A stretch of 64,000 nucleotides of DNA from Bacteroidales bacterium (GTDB lineage: Bacteria > Bacteroidota > Bacteroidia > Bacteroidales > UBA932), in the NCBI GenBank assembly GCA_017630155.1, contig JAGBVU010000001.1, positions 143,503 through 207,502 on the forward strand. The letters run 5' to 3'. Under the pieces are notes generated by a model, which saw only the letters and a list, made by a program, of their open reading frames with translations, searched no databases and was not told the DNA's origin. Within the stretch, counting starts at the first letter, position 1; every line of letters starts with the position of its first letter. A program made the position numbers and the translations under genes. This document shows positions 11,206 through 19,373 of this stretch, one piece after another.

Positions 11206-12336
11206 TTACATAAGGAACTCCATCAATTCGCTTGGCGTGATGCATTCGAATCGGGCATCCGGATATGCCGCTTTGAATTGCGATGGTGCACCCACTCGTT
11301 TGCCAACCTTTCTCTTTATTTCAAATCCGGTCATTACACCATCCTCTATTTCGATCAGGTCAACTTCTTTCTTCTGCTGGGTTCTCCAGAAGTAATGTTG
11401 TATGAATGTCCGTCCTGCATATTCGTTTCTCTTGAGACGCTCTGCAATTACGAAGTTCTCCCACATATGACCAAGTTCTTCAGGAGACCTGAGGGATACC
11501 GGTGCCATGTTTCCGATGACACCATTGCGGATACCCATATCCCAGAAGTATAGTTTGCGGGCAAATTTCAGCTCGTTGCGCTGGTTCTTGGCATATGATG
11601 GGAGTGTAAAAATTATATAACTCCTTTCTAGGATCTCTATATACCGTTCTACTGTCTTAGCATCTATGCCTACCAGTCCGGCAAGTTCAGTCGCTGAGAC
11701 AGTGGAACCAATCTGGAATGCAAGTGCCTGAACAAGTTTGACGAGCTTATCCGGCTTGGCGATATTGTTTTCCTCCATGACATCTTTATAGAGATAGCTG
11801 TCTATGAGTTCCTTGAGAACTTCTTTTTCATCGCCAATAGAGGTTACGACTTCGGGATAATAGCCATAGATAAGTCTGTGGTCAATCATTCTTGATTCTT
11901 CCAAAACGCTTGTGTCATCTGCCATTTCTTTGAATGACAGAGGGTAGAGTTTGAACTCTCGCTTTCTTCCGGTTAAGGACTCGTTTACTGCCTCAGCCAG
12001 CTTGAAGGCGGAGCTACCTGTTACTATGATTTTAACATCCTTGAACTTCTCTGCCACGATCTTGAGCATATTACCAATGTTCTCAATCTTCTGTGCCTCG
12101 TCAACAAATAGGAAGTTATTGTTTCCAATAAGAATCTTCATCTTGGCCTCATCGACATTTACAAACATAGTCTGCACATCGGTGTTGTCACCGTTGATTT
12201 CCAGGACTTTTGCATCTTTCGGAATTATAACATTTGCAAGAGTTGATTTACCTACTTGGCGCGGTCCCATTATGGTTACTACTTTTTTCTTTGCAAGGGC
12301 ATTGGTTATCCTCTCCTCTATGGCTCTTGTGATCAT
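11206..12336 (-). CDS. AAA ATPase with C-terminal DUF4143 domain
   Basis: 376 residues. The N-terminal P-loop ATPase has Walker A GPRQVGKST (about 24-32), Walker B FLFVDEAQ and sensor VTGSSAF. The C-terminal DUF4143 domain contains a small winged-helix-like part (VSATELAGLVGIDAKTVERY) and a restriction-nuclease-like end with KKEVDLIEIEDGVMTGFEIK, where Asp/Glu and Lys match the D-x(n)-E-x-K pattern. The family is widespread, is often scattered through Bacteroidota genomes and is of unknown function; nuclease or defence-like roles have been suggested only by fold. Its promoter region carries a palindrome found again at 17.2 kb. Confidence 0.88.
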   Translation of the reverse strand: MITRAIEERITNALAKKKVVTIMGPRQVGKSTLANVIIPKDAKVLEINGDNTDVQTMFVNVDEAKMKILIGNNNFLFVDEAQKIENIGNMLKIVAEKFKDVKIIVTGSSAFKLAEAVNESLTGRKREFKLYPLSFKEMADDTSVLEESRMIDHRLIYGYYPEVVTSIGDEKEVLKELIDSYLYKDVMEENNIAKPDKLVKLVQALAFQIGSTVSATELAGLVGIDAKTVERYIEILERSYIIFTLPSYAKNQRNELKFARKLYFWDMGIRNGVIGNMAPVSLRSPEELGHMWENFVIAERLKRNEYAGRTFIQHYFWRTQQKKEVDLIEIEDGVMTGFEIKRKVGKRVGAPSQFKAAYPDARFECITPSELMEFLM

Positions 12337-12360
12337 GGCGTCTGTATTTTGTGTTCAGTG

Positions 12361-12403
12361 CAAATATAGATAAATTCCGTAAATATTAAAAGATTTACGG
12401 AAT
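12361..12403 (-). promoter_or_regulatory. Promoter and palindromic operator of the DUF4143 gene
   Basis: On the minus strand TATATTTG (12361-12368) is an exact TAnnTTTG box 25 bases before the start codon. Immediately upstream, where a -33 region should be, is the inverted repeat ATTCCGTAAAT / ATTTACGGAAT (12374-12384 and 12393-12403), a plausible repressor site. Confidence 0.6.
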
Positions 12404-12440
12404 AGATTCCTTAAAAATTATAATATTTGCGGAATTTGGT
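12370..12440. repeat. About 70-bp repeat, copy A (second copy at 17154-17223)
   Basis: Shares ATAAATTCC, TTAAATNTT-like, AAAGATTT(A/G)CGGA, AAAATTATAATATTT and ATTTGG in the same order and spacing with the segment at 17154. This copy sits in the DUF4143 promoter. Confidence 0.65.
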
Positions 12441-12686
12441 CTAGCCGAGTCATGTGAAGACGTGCCGTTTGAAGTCTTAATCGGGAATAGGATAGATGGC
12501 ATCCCTCCGAAATACATTCTAATGTTATAGGCCACTCCGCACCAGAGGTGCTTTAAAAAAAGAAGAGGTGTGTTTGCAACCTGCTTGCAAATTGAAAACA
12601 CACTTCTGATACCTCTCTGCCCATTAATGGCAAGTCTTCTGACGGCTTTGCCGGCTGAAGTCTTGCCGGGCGTTTATATTTGCATT

Positions 12687-14177
12687 TTATACTCCAGCAG
12701 CCTTAACAAGAAAGAGCAACAGCAGCAAAGAGAGTAATATAGTCACACCTAACAGGTATAAGGACAATACAAACAAAGACTTGAGTATACATTTTATCCA
12801 CCCGCTACCCGAATAAACCGTATGGGATGCAATTATGAAATAAACGAACAGGAACGCCATATACCCCTTAAGCAGCAGCGTTGACGGGATAAAACTTGCA
12901 AATGAGAGCAACAGCAGAACCACAAGCAGAGCAATGAACAATACCGCGCAGAAATGTAGCGAGAATACAAAATGTGACATATAGTTCATATTCTTTTTCC
13001 TGTATATCACTTTAAGTATAAAGGCCATAAACGGAATGGTAAGGAGTATGATGAGCGGGAGCCAGCTCTTTACCAAAGACAAGAACTCATCAAAATAACT
13101 TCTCTTTATTGCATTTTCATTGTCAATCTTGGTATACCGCTTTTTCGGGGTCACTTTATAAAAATAGGCCATTGTTGCTGTTTCCAACTCTCTCTTTATC
13201 TCCGCAATTTCTGCACTATCCAAAGAATATGAAGTGGCAGACATATCAAGTGTTTTTGTAATGGCAGCTATACCGGCATAATCAGCACCTCTATTAAAAT
13301 CCTTTTTATCAACCCCTGCCTTCTCAAACATATAAGATGGAACCGTCATATCCCCTTTTACAACAATTCTGTCCCTTAAGAACACCACAGGGAGAGAAAG
13401 AAGAATTGTATCGTGCCCAGTCTGCTCATCATCGTATGTGTAAATTGCATTCATACGCATATCCTCACCCATCTTCATCACGCCCCGGGCAAGAGAAGAC
13501 TCATTCTCCTCTTTGGCCTCCTCCGGCATTTGTGGCATCACTGGTATTTCCAACTTTTCCACTGAAGTCAATTTCTTCACACTATGTTTTCCCGACAACC
13601 TCTTCTTTATTGTAAAAATATCGGGATAATCCTCCAACATATAAGGGTTTCCAATAAAAAAGATTGTTGTGTCCTTCCCCGAAAAATACAGGGAATCCAA
13701 CTTCACATTCTCCTCCACATATCCCGGAATATTAGCCTGGGTAAACTGCTCATCAACCACCCGTTCCCCCATAAAGATTACTATAGTAAAGAATATCACC
13801 AATATGAACATATTGAGCTTCATAGGGTGCATATAAGAAACTATCTTCCCTGCATTGAACTCATTGGTAAGGAACCCAGGACGGCGGAACAGCTGCCATA
13901 CAGTAACCGGTATCTTATAATCAAACTGATACACATTCTCAAAATATTGCCACACATATTTCCAGAAAGGTTGGCTGTTATCGTGAGCAAACTGCCCGCA
14001 ATTATGGCAATACATCCCCTCCAACTTGGTCCCACAATTCTGGCAATGCACATACGGAGGGGTATACTTCCTTCTGGTACGCTGCAACCTCTTAAGCTCA
14101 ATCATCCTGTGTACCCTCTCCTTACGATTTGCAAGCCTATCTTTCCAAGCGTGGTATATATCTTTAACCTTTTTCAT
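12687..14177 (-). CDS. DUF3667 family membrane protein with N-terminal zinc ribbon
   Basis: 496 residues from the ATG at 14177 (a GTG two codons upstream is possible). A basic N-terminus precedes a zinc ribbon CQNCGTKLEGMYCHNCGQ (about 45-62). The DUF3667 motif FWKYVWQYFENVYQFDYK and a first membrane segment (MFILVIFFTIVIFMG) follow, then a long polar region and four hydrophobic segments at the C-terminus (IILLTIPFMAFILKVIYRKK onward). The family is common in Bacteroidota and has no known function. The gene lies downstream of the permease gene on the same strand with a 59-base gap, so co-transcription is possible. Confidence 0.82.
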   Translation of the reverse strand: MKKVKDIYHAWKDRLANRKERVHRMIELKRLQRTRRKYTPPYVHCQNCGTKLEGMYCHNCGQFAHDNSQPFWKYVWQYFENVYQFDYKIPVTVWQLFRRPGFLTNEFNAGKIVSYMHPMKLNMFILVIFFTIVIFMGERVVDEQFTQANIPGYVEENVKLDSLYFSGKDTTIFFIGNPYMLEDYPDIFTIKKRLSGKHSVKKLTSVEKLEIPVMPQMPEEAKEENESSLARGVMKMGEDMRMNAIYTYDDEQTGHDTILLSLPVVFLRDRIVVKGDMTVPSYMFEKAGVDKKDFNRGADYAGIAAITKTLDMSATSYSLDSAEIAEIKRELETATMAYFYKVTPKKRYTKIDNENAIKRSYFDEFLSLVKSWLPLIILLTIPFMAFILKVIYRKKNMNYMSHFVFSLHFCAVLFIALLVVLLLLSFASFIPSTLLLKGYMAFLFVYFIIASHTVYSGSGWIKCILKSLFVLSLYLLGVTILLSLLLLLFLVKAAGV

Positions 14178-14236
14178 ATTCACTGTAACTTACCGGCTGG
14201 TTTTTATTGTTCAAAAGTAAAGATTTTTTCTCTATT

Positions 14237-16573
14237 TTATTCCTTCTGCAAAGTGTCAGCCGGATCAAGCGTGGCAGCCCTCCAATACTGGAATGCCACA
14301 ATTGCAATGGTAATGGTCTGGATTGCTATGAAGGCCCCTATGAAAAGTAAGGCTGAAACACCTGTCCTCTCTGCAAAGTTCTGCTGCCATTGGGTTACTG
14401 CGTACCAGGCAACCGGTACTGCAATTATAAAGGATACCGTTACAAGCGTGAAATATTTACGCAATCCTCCAACAACCAAGCCTGATATCTCTGCTCCATA
14501 TACTTTCCTTACTGCAATATCCCTTTTGCGGTACTGCACATCTAGCAATACTTGTCCAAATACACCTATAAGAGAGAGAGCCGCTGCAAGTAGGGTAAAT
14601 AGTGAAATTATTTTCCCCTGTTTTACTTCAGGTTCATATAGGATACCCAGAATCTCATCGTAATGTTTCACCTCAAACAGATATTCAGAATCCATCTCCT
14701 TCAAGACGGAATATACTTTCTCAAGTGCTTCTGTTTTGCTGAATCCGCTGTGAAGCCTGATATATGTATAGTCCAATGCGGCATATCCGTCGGGAAGAAC
14801 AATATATAAAAGTGGTGCAGACTCATTCCTCATAGAATTTACCCTTACCGGTCCACTCTGCCCTATAATTGTCTCCTCTATTGCCCCGCCCAGGTCCTTC
14901 ACTTTCTGATTCATTATGGCATAGTGTTGTGTGCCGTGTGTGTCGGATTCCAGAAAATTTCTTCCGTCAACCACTGGGATTCCCAATACGTCCAAAAAAT
15001 TGTATGAACAATAAAGGGTAAAGGTTCTCACATCTTCGCCGCGCAGATTCAGAGTAGTTACTCCATATACATCCTCTCCTCCAACCAGATCAGATGCGTA
15101 TGCCACATCCTCCACCTCCGGTAACGAGCACAGTCTTTCCCTCAGCCAATCCTCTTTTTCCAGATAATGCTTCTGTGAAATCCTCGTTACCAGCACCTGT
15201 TCCCTGTCAAAACCCAAATCGTGCTCCATCATAAACTTATTCTGCTTATAGACCTGTGCCACAAATACCAGCAGTGCAAATGAGATTACATACTGCAATA
15301 CCATCATTATGGTCCTGAATCTTCTTCCCGACAGTGAAAATGCAAAATTCCCTTTCAGAGCAAATGCAGGTGGCAGTGAGGTAACATATAAACTTGGGTA
15401 TATCCCTGCAGCAAAGCCTGTGCAAACTGCAATTCCTGCAGAAAGCAATAACAACGGAAGCTGCCCTGCAAATGTGAAATATGATTCAGACAGGCCTTGA
15501 GAATATAGCCACTCTGTAACAGGAGCAATAATGCAAAGTGATATTGCAAATGCCGAAAGGCAGAATACTACAGCCTCCACAATCAGTCCCCTGCGCAACT
15601 GGAACTGGGAACTGCCGAGCACTTTCTGTGTATTTATTGTTTTTACCCTTATTGGGGCCAGAGCGGTAAAGAATGTAGAGTAATTTATTCCACCTATGAG
15701 CATTACCAGAGCTGAGATACATATCAGTAGCCACATCTGCCCTTTACTGCCGTTACGGTATATGGCGCTCCCTTCATCCTCAAAATAAATATCCTCTATT
15801 GGGGTAAGTTCTATATCAGTAAGCCAATCCTTGTTTTCTCCGTAATCAAAATTGCTGTTAAAATTATCTTCTACAAGAGTCTTGTTCTCCGGTGAATCCA
15901 AAAGAATCCAGCAAGCGAAATTTGCACCGCCATAATTTCCCTGTTGCATTGTACCTATATGCCTGTAGATACAGTTACGCATCTGGGAGTTTGCAGGAAA
16001 GTCCCTGTATACTACCCCAACTACCATTTCTCGGGCGTTGGCATCGCTGAATCCAAACATCCGGTCATTGGTAATCACTTTTCCGTAAGCAGATCCATCC
16101 CCATACAGTCTCTTTGCCAATGATTCCGGAATTGCAATATTGGAATAGCTCTCAAGATTCTTTGCACTCCCTTCAATAATTTCAGTTCCAAAAATCTCAA
16201 AAATTCCAGGATAGCACACATCCCATGCCGATTTAAACGCAAACGGTTCAAGATTATTTCCCCTCTGGGCATAGAAAACCCCCTCCTCAATAAATGGACA
16301 ACTGATAGTGGCAGTTTGGATATGGGGTGAAGAACCAATAATATCATCTACATATCCTCTTGGCAAGATGTTGCGGAACACATCATCATTTCCTATTCCA
16401 ACCTTATCTACTCTATATATTCTTCCAGATGTAGGGTGCATCTTATCAAAACTCTGCTGGTATCCCACTTGGAGCATCAATGCCATGAATGCTGTAAAAG
16501 CAAGTACAAGGCCTGTGAAGTTCATCACCATTGCCAGGGTATATTTCTTAAGTATAGCAAGGAAATTTTTCAT
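14237..16573 (-). CDS. FtsX/MacB-like ABC transporter permease (orphan)
   Basis: 778 residues, with the typical two-half layout of Bacteroidota MacB-type permeases. An N-terminal membrane anchor (LAMVMNFTGLVLAFTAFMAL) precedes a periplasmic MacB-PCD domain (about 45-280) and FtsX segments. A second periplasmic domain (about 450-640) is followed by final FtsX segments containing DVQYRKRDIAVRKVYGA, the coupling-helix motif of this family. Such permeases usually export peptides, lipids or antimicrobials, or transmit force to periplasmic enzymes. No ATPase gene is adjacent, so it must borrow one. The upstream region carries several TGTAAAG palindromes that could control it. Start ATG at 16573. 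Confidence 0.85.
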   Translation of the reverse strand: MKNFLAILKKYTLAMVMNFTGLVLAFTAFMALMLQVGYQQSFDKMHPTSGRIYRVDKVGIGNDDVFRNILPRGYVDDIIGSSPHIQTATISCPFIEEGVFYAQRGNNLEPFAFKSAWDVCYPGIFEIFGTEIIEGSAKNLESYSNIAIPESLAKRLYGDGSAYGKVITNDRMFGFSDANAREMVVGVVYRDFPANSQMRNCIYRHIGTMQQGNYGGANFACWILLDSPENKTLVEDNFNSNFDYGENKDWLTDIELTPIEDIYFEDEGSAIYRNGSKGQMWLLICISALVMLIGGINYSTFFTALAPIRVKTINTQKVLGSSQFQLRRGLIVEAVVFCLSAFAISLCIIAPVTEWLYSQGLSESYFTFAGQLPLLLLSAGIAVCTGFAAGIYPSLYVTSLPPAFALKGNFAFSLSGRRFRTIMMVLQYVISFALLVFVAQVYKQNKFMMEHDLGFDREQVLVTRISQKHYLEKEDWLRERLCSLPEVEDVAYASDLVGGEDVYGVTTLNLRGEDVRTFTLYCSYNFLDVLGIPVVDGRNFLESDTHGTQHYAIMNQKVKDLGGAIEETIIGQSGPVRVNSMRNESAPLLYIVLPDGYAALDYTYIRLHSGFSKTEALEKVYSVLKEMDSEYLFEVKHYDEILGILYEPEVKQGKIISLFTLLAAALSLIGVFGQVLLDVQYRKRDIAVRKVYGAEISGLVVGGLRKYFTLVTVSFIIAVPVAWYAVTQWQQNFAERTGVSALLFIGAFIAIQTITIAIVAFQYWRAATLDPADTLQKE

Positions 16574-16576
16574 AAG

Positions 16577-16593
16577 TGTAAAGTTACTTTACA
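16577..16593. promoter_or_regulatory. Perfect palindrome TGTAAAGTTACTTTACA upstream of the permease gene
   Basis: Seventeen-base dyad (arms TGTAAAGT / ACTTTACA) four bases before the permease start codon. The half-site TGTAAAG recurs about 110 bases further upstream. Probable operator. Confidence 0.55.
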
Positions 16594-16698
16594 ATTTTAC
16601 ATAATTTATCTATTCTGAATAGATACGATGACAAAAACGTGCCAAAATAAGTATCATTCTTATTCTCAGTAAATTACTTTTTTTATAGAAGAAAAAAT

Positions 16699-16734
16699 TG
16701 TAAAGTTTCCTTACACTTTACAAAATGTGTAAAG
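16699..16734. promoter_or_regulatory. Cluster of TGTAAAG half-sites
   Basis: TGTAAAG at 16699-16705, CTTTACA at 16716-16722 and TGTAAAG at 16728-16734; the last two form an inverted repeat separated by five bases. Same half-site as the palindrome at the permease start. Confidence 0.5.
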
Positions 16735-17153
16735 TCAAGAAACTGGGAATTTTGTTGGATTATATACGATTTTACAGTTTGAGTCTTGAAAAGACATTGA
16801 AGAACTCTCAACAGTGTTGAGACAAATTCAACCCACTCATTTTGCTACGGAGAGCTGGAGAAATTTACCCTTTTTTTGTGTGATATGTTGTTTCGCTAAG
16901 TGATTGGGAACAGTGATGATTTGTAATTTACTGATTTCTAGGCAATTGTCTTTTGGGGATGTGCTTATGCCCCAGTTGAAAGTGGGGGTTGGGCGCAATG
17001 TTGTTATGTAATGTGCAGAGATACAGTGGTTTAACTTTTGTCGGTGTGCTCAATGACTTGGAAAAATCAAAATGGTAAATATTCGTTATTTTATTTTGAC
17101 TCGTTGTCAAGTATCTATCATTGATAGGCTCCTATTTTAGCGGTTGCAGTGGC

Positions 17154-17223
17154 ATAAATTCCTTAAATCTTGAAAGATTTGCGGAGTTGACTCTGTAAAA
17201 TTATAATATTTACATATTTGGGC
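17154..17223. repeat. About 70-bp repeat, copy B (see 12370-12440)
   Basis: Matches copy A along its length but the ATTCCGTAAAT/ATTTACGGAAT dyad is degraded here (ATTCCTTAAAT / ATTTGCGGAGT) and the adjacent TATATTTG box is missing. No gene follows on the minus strand, so it may be the remnant of a lost promoter. Confidence 0.6.
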
Positions 17224-17261
17224 TTTTTAGAGCCGTTTCAAAGAGGATGAATTTATGGGAT

Positions 17262-18683
17262 TCACCTCTGTTTTTTCCATTTGTAAAACCAGATGATTGA
17301 GGCTATGGAGGCGCAGGCTGTGATGGGGTAGGAGATGGTGGCGGGGATGTTGAAGCCTTCGGGTGCCATCAGTATATAGCATAGTGTCACAGCTGTCATC
17401 AGTATGGCGGGGATCAGGGTTATGAAGTAGTTCTTCTTCCTGTTCACGAGGTATACTGTGATGGCCCAAAGGGTAAAGACTGCAAGTGTCTGATTGCACC
17501 AGGCGAAGTAGCGCCAAATTATTTTGAATCCCTCTGCGTTGGTCAGGCTGAAGATGAGGACACCCATTGTCAGGACAAACAGAGGGATACAGATCATCAA
17601 TCTTTTGCGGATACTTTTTTGCTCCACTTTCAGCATATCTGCTGTAATCATACGGGCAGAGCGGAGTGCTGTGTCGCCACTTGTTATAGGGGCTGCAACG
17701 ATTCCCATAATCGCAACTATACCACCTATTGTTCCAAGCCATTCATGCGATATTCTTGTAGCCACCATTGCTCCACTATATGGAGTCCCTGTGGCTGCAT
17801 CGACTGTTCCATATTCACCGTAGAACCAAGTGGCAGCTGCTGCCCAGATGAGAGCAACGATACCTTCTGTCACCATTGCTCCATAGAATACAGGGCGGGC
17901 ATACTTCTCATTCTTCATGCAACGCGCCATCATCGGGGATTGGGTTGCGTGAAAGCCGCTGATAGCTCCGCAGGCGATACTGATAAACATCATCGGGAAT
18001 ATTGGATTGGAGTCGTATTTTGTCCCAAAGCCATTCCAGATTTCCGGCAATGACGGCCATTTGACGAACATGACAAACAGGATTCCGAATGCCATGAAGA
18101 GTAGTGCAATGGCAAACAGAGGGTATATTTTTCCAATAATTTTATCAATTGGAAGGAGGGTAGCCAGCAAATAATAGAGGAAAATGACGCCCATCCAAAA
18201 AATGGCATTCAGATGCTTGGGAGTCATAGCAGCAAGAAGTTCAGCTGGACCGGATACAAACACAGCCCCTACCAGAATCATAAGAATCAGGATGAATACG
18301 ATCATTGCCTTTTTGGTATTCTCCCCGAGATACATTCCGATGATCTCAGGAAGATTGGCTCCACGGGTTCTTAAGGAGATTGCCCCGGAAAAGAAGTCGT
18401 GAACAGCTCCGGCGAATATTGTTCCAAAGACAATCCACAGGTAAGAAGCTGTTCCGAATTGTGCCCCCATAATCGCACCAAAGATGGGTCCGAGGCCCGC
18501 AATGTTGAGGAATTGGATCATAAAGAGCTTCCAGGTAGGCATTGGAATGTAGTCTACACCATCTGCCATCTCCAATGCAGGTGTCTTCTTGTCAGGATCT
18601 GGGGAAAAAACATTTGTGACATACCTTCCGTATATGAAATATCCTAATACAAGGAGAGTAATAGCCAATATAAATGTTATCAT
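17262..18683 (-). CDS. cstA: Carbon starvation protein CstA family transporter
   Basis: 473 residues with about 12 hydrophobic segments. It shows the family signatures MIQFLNIAGLGPIFGAIMGA (about 53-72), FAGAVHDFFSGAISLRTRG, GFHATQSPMMARCMKNEKYA and APITSGDTALRSARM. CstA proteins import peptides or pyruvate during carbon limitation. This is the short form, well below the roughly 700 residues of the E. coli protein and common in anaerobes. Last gene of a minus-strand set with the methyltransferase (15-base gap) and D-aminoacylase; a peptide or amino-acid catabolic theme would fit the aminoacylase, but that is inference. Confidence 0.92.
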   Translation of the reverse strand: MITFILAITLLVLGYFIYGRYVTNVFSPDPDKKTPALEMADGVDYIPMPTWKLFMIQFLNIAGLGPIFGAIMGAQFGTASYLWIVFGTIFAGAVHDFFSGAISLRTRGANLPEIIGMYLGENTKKAMIVFILILMILVGAVFVSGPAELLAAMTPKHLNAIFWMGVIFLYYLLATLLPIDKIIGKIYPLFAIALLFMAFGILFVMFVKWPSLPEIWNGFGTKYDSNPIFPMMFISIACGAISGFHATQSPMMARCMKNEKYARPVFYGAMVTEGIVALIWAAAATWFYGEYGTVDAATGTPYSGAMVATRISHEWLGTIGGIVAIMGIVAAPITSGDTALRSARMITADMLKVEQKSIRKRLMICIPLFVLTMGVLIFSLTNAEGFKIIWRYFAWCNQTLAVFTLWAITVYLVNRKKNYFITLIPAILMTAVTLCYILMAPEGFNIPATISYPITACASIASIIWFYKWKKQR

Positions 18684-18698
18684 ATCTTTAATTTATAA

Positions 18699-19367
18699 CT
18701 ACCACACCAGTGGAATCAGGCGGTATTTTGTGTGTTGTTTGTATTCTGTGTAGCCTGGAAGGTTGTCTTCCAGGATTTTCTCTTCGTGGTGAATCCTGAT
18801 GATGATGAGTGGGACATATAGGAGCATGATGAAGAGGGAGTATAGTGATCCCAGGATAAGTGGCATGCTGAGGAAGAGTAGGGTGGTAGCGGTGTACATC
18901 GGATGGCGTACTATTCCATACAGTCCGGTGTCAATGACTCTCTGGCCCTCTTGCACTTCGATGGTCCTGGACAGATATTCGTTTTCCCTCATCACTTCGG
19001 CATATAAGAGATAGGAGATGAGGAATACCCCGGTGGCACACCATGTTACCCATTGGGGCAATATTGGCCAATGGTATCTCCAGTTTAGTCCGGCAACTGC
19101 AAATGAGGCTATAAAGAGTATTCCGCTTGCAGCGACCACGCCCTTTTGTTCTTTCTGTTTCTCTTTGGCGTTTAGCCTTTTGCGGAGAAGGTCCGGGCTT
19201 TTGGACAGCATGACTGACCCTGCGATGAATATGGGGATGAAGAGGGTCCCCATAAATATCCAGCCTTGCTGGAATCCGAATGATCCGGCAGGTAAAAAGA
19301 TCAATGCCCCAACCGCTATGACCCCTCCCAGAAATTTAGCCAATGCTTGTGTAAGGAGTTTTGACAT
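18699..19367 (-). CDS. Isoprenylcysteine carboxyl methyltransferase / PEMT-like membrane protein
   Basis: 222 residues with about five hydrophobic segments. The C-terminal half carries the SAM-binding signature of the ICMT/PEMT superfamily: GLYGIVRHPMYTATTLLFLS (about 149-168), then HHEEKILEDNLPGYTEYK near 195-212. Members methylate small lipophilic or carboxyl substrates at the membrane; bacterial substrates are mostly unknown. Six bases separate it from the aminoacylase gene upstream, so they are probably one transcript. Start ATG at 19367. Confidence 0.85.
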   Translation of the reverse strand: MSKLLTQALAKFLGGVIAVGALIFLPAGSFGFQQGWIFMGTLFIPIFIAGSVMLSKSPDLLRKRLNAKEKQKEQKGVVAASGILFIASFAVAGLNWRYHWPILPQWVTWCATGVFLISYLLYAEVMRENEYLSRTIEVQEGQRVIDTGLYGIVRHPMYTATTLLFLSMPLILGSLYSLFIMLLYVPLIIIRIHHEEKILEDNLPGYTEYKQHTKYRLIPLVW

Positions 19368-19373
19368 GGCTGT

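Larger units (their letters stand above)
12337..12686. other. Intergenic region with TTTACGGAA-type repeats
   Basis: No convincing gene. It holds the promoter/operator described above, a further TTTGCGGAATTT half-site at about 12426-12437, and an inverted repeat GGCAAG(T/A)CTTC at 12629-12639 and 12657-12667 just past the DUF3667 stop. That hairpin lacks a T-run. A 68-codon minus-strand frame at 12395-12601 has no supporting features. Confidence 0.5.
16574..17261. other. 688-bp gene-free interval
   Basis: Apart from the TGTAAAG sites at its right-to-left start, the interval holds a perfect 13-base dyad CTATCATTGATAG (17115-17127) and a repeat copy (17154-17223). No frame longer than about 60 codons has coding character. 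It may be a decayed gene or a long regulatory region for the permease gene and the 3' side of cstA. Confidence 0.5.

Noticed and set aside
12395..12601. 68-codon minus-strand frame between the DUF4143 and DUF3667 genes
   Set aside because: No promoter, family motif or typical codon pattern; it lies in a repeat-bearing intergenic region.
13584..14663. 359-codon plus-strand frame
   Set aside because: It is antisense to the DUF3667 and permease genes and crosses the gap between them; composition is not protein-like and the two minus-strand genes have clear family motifs.
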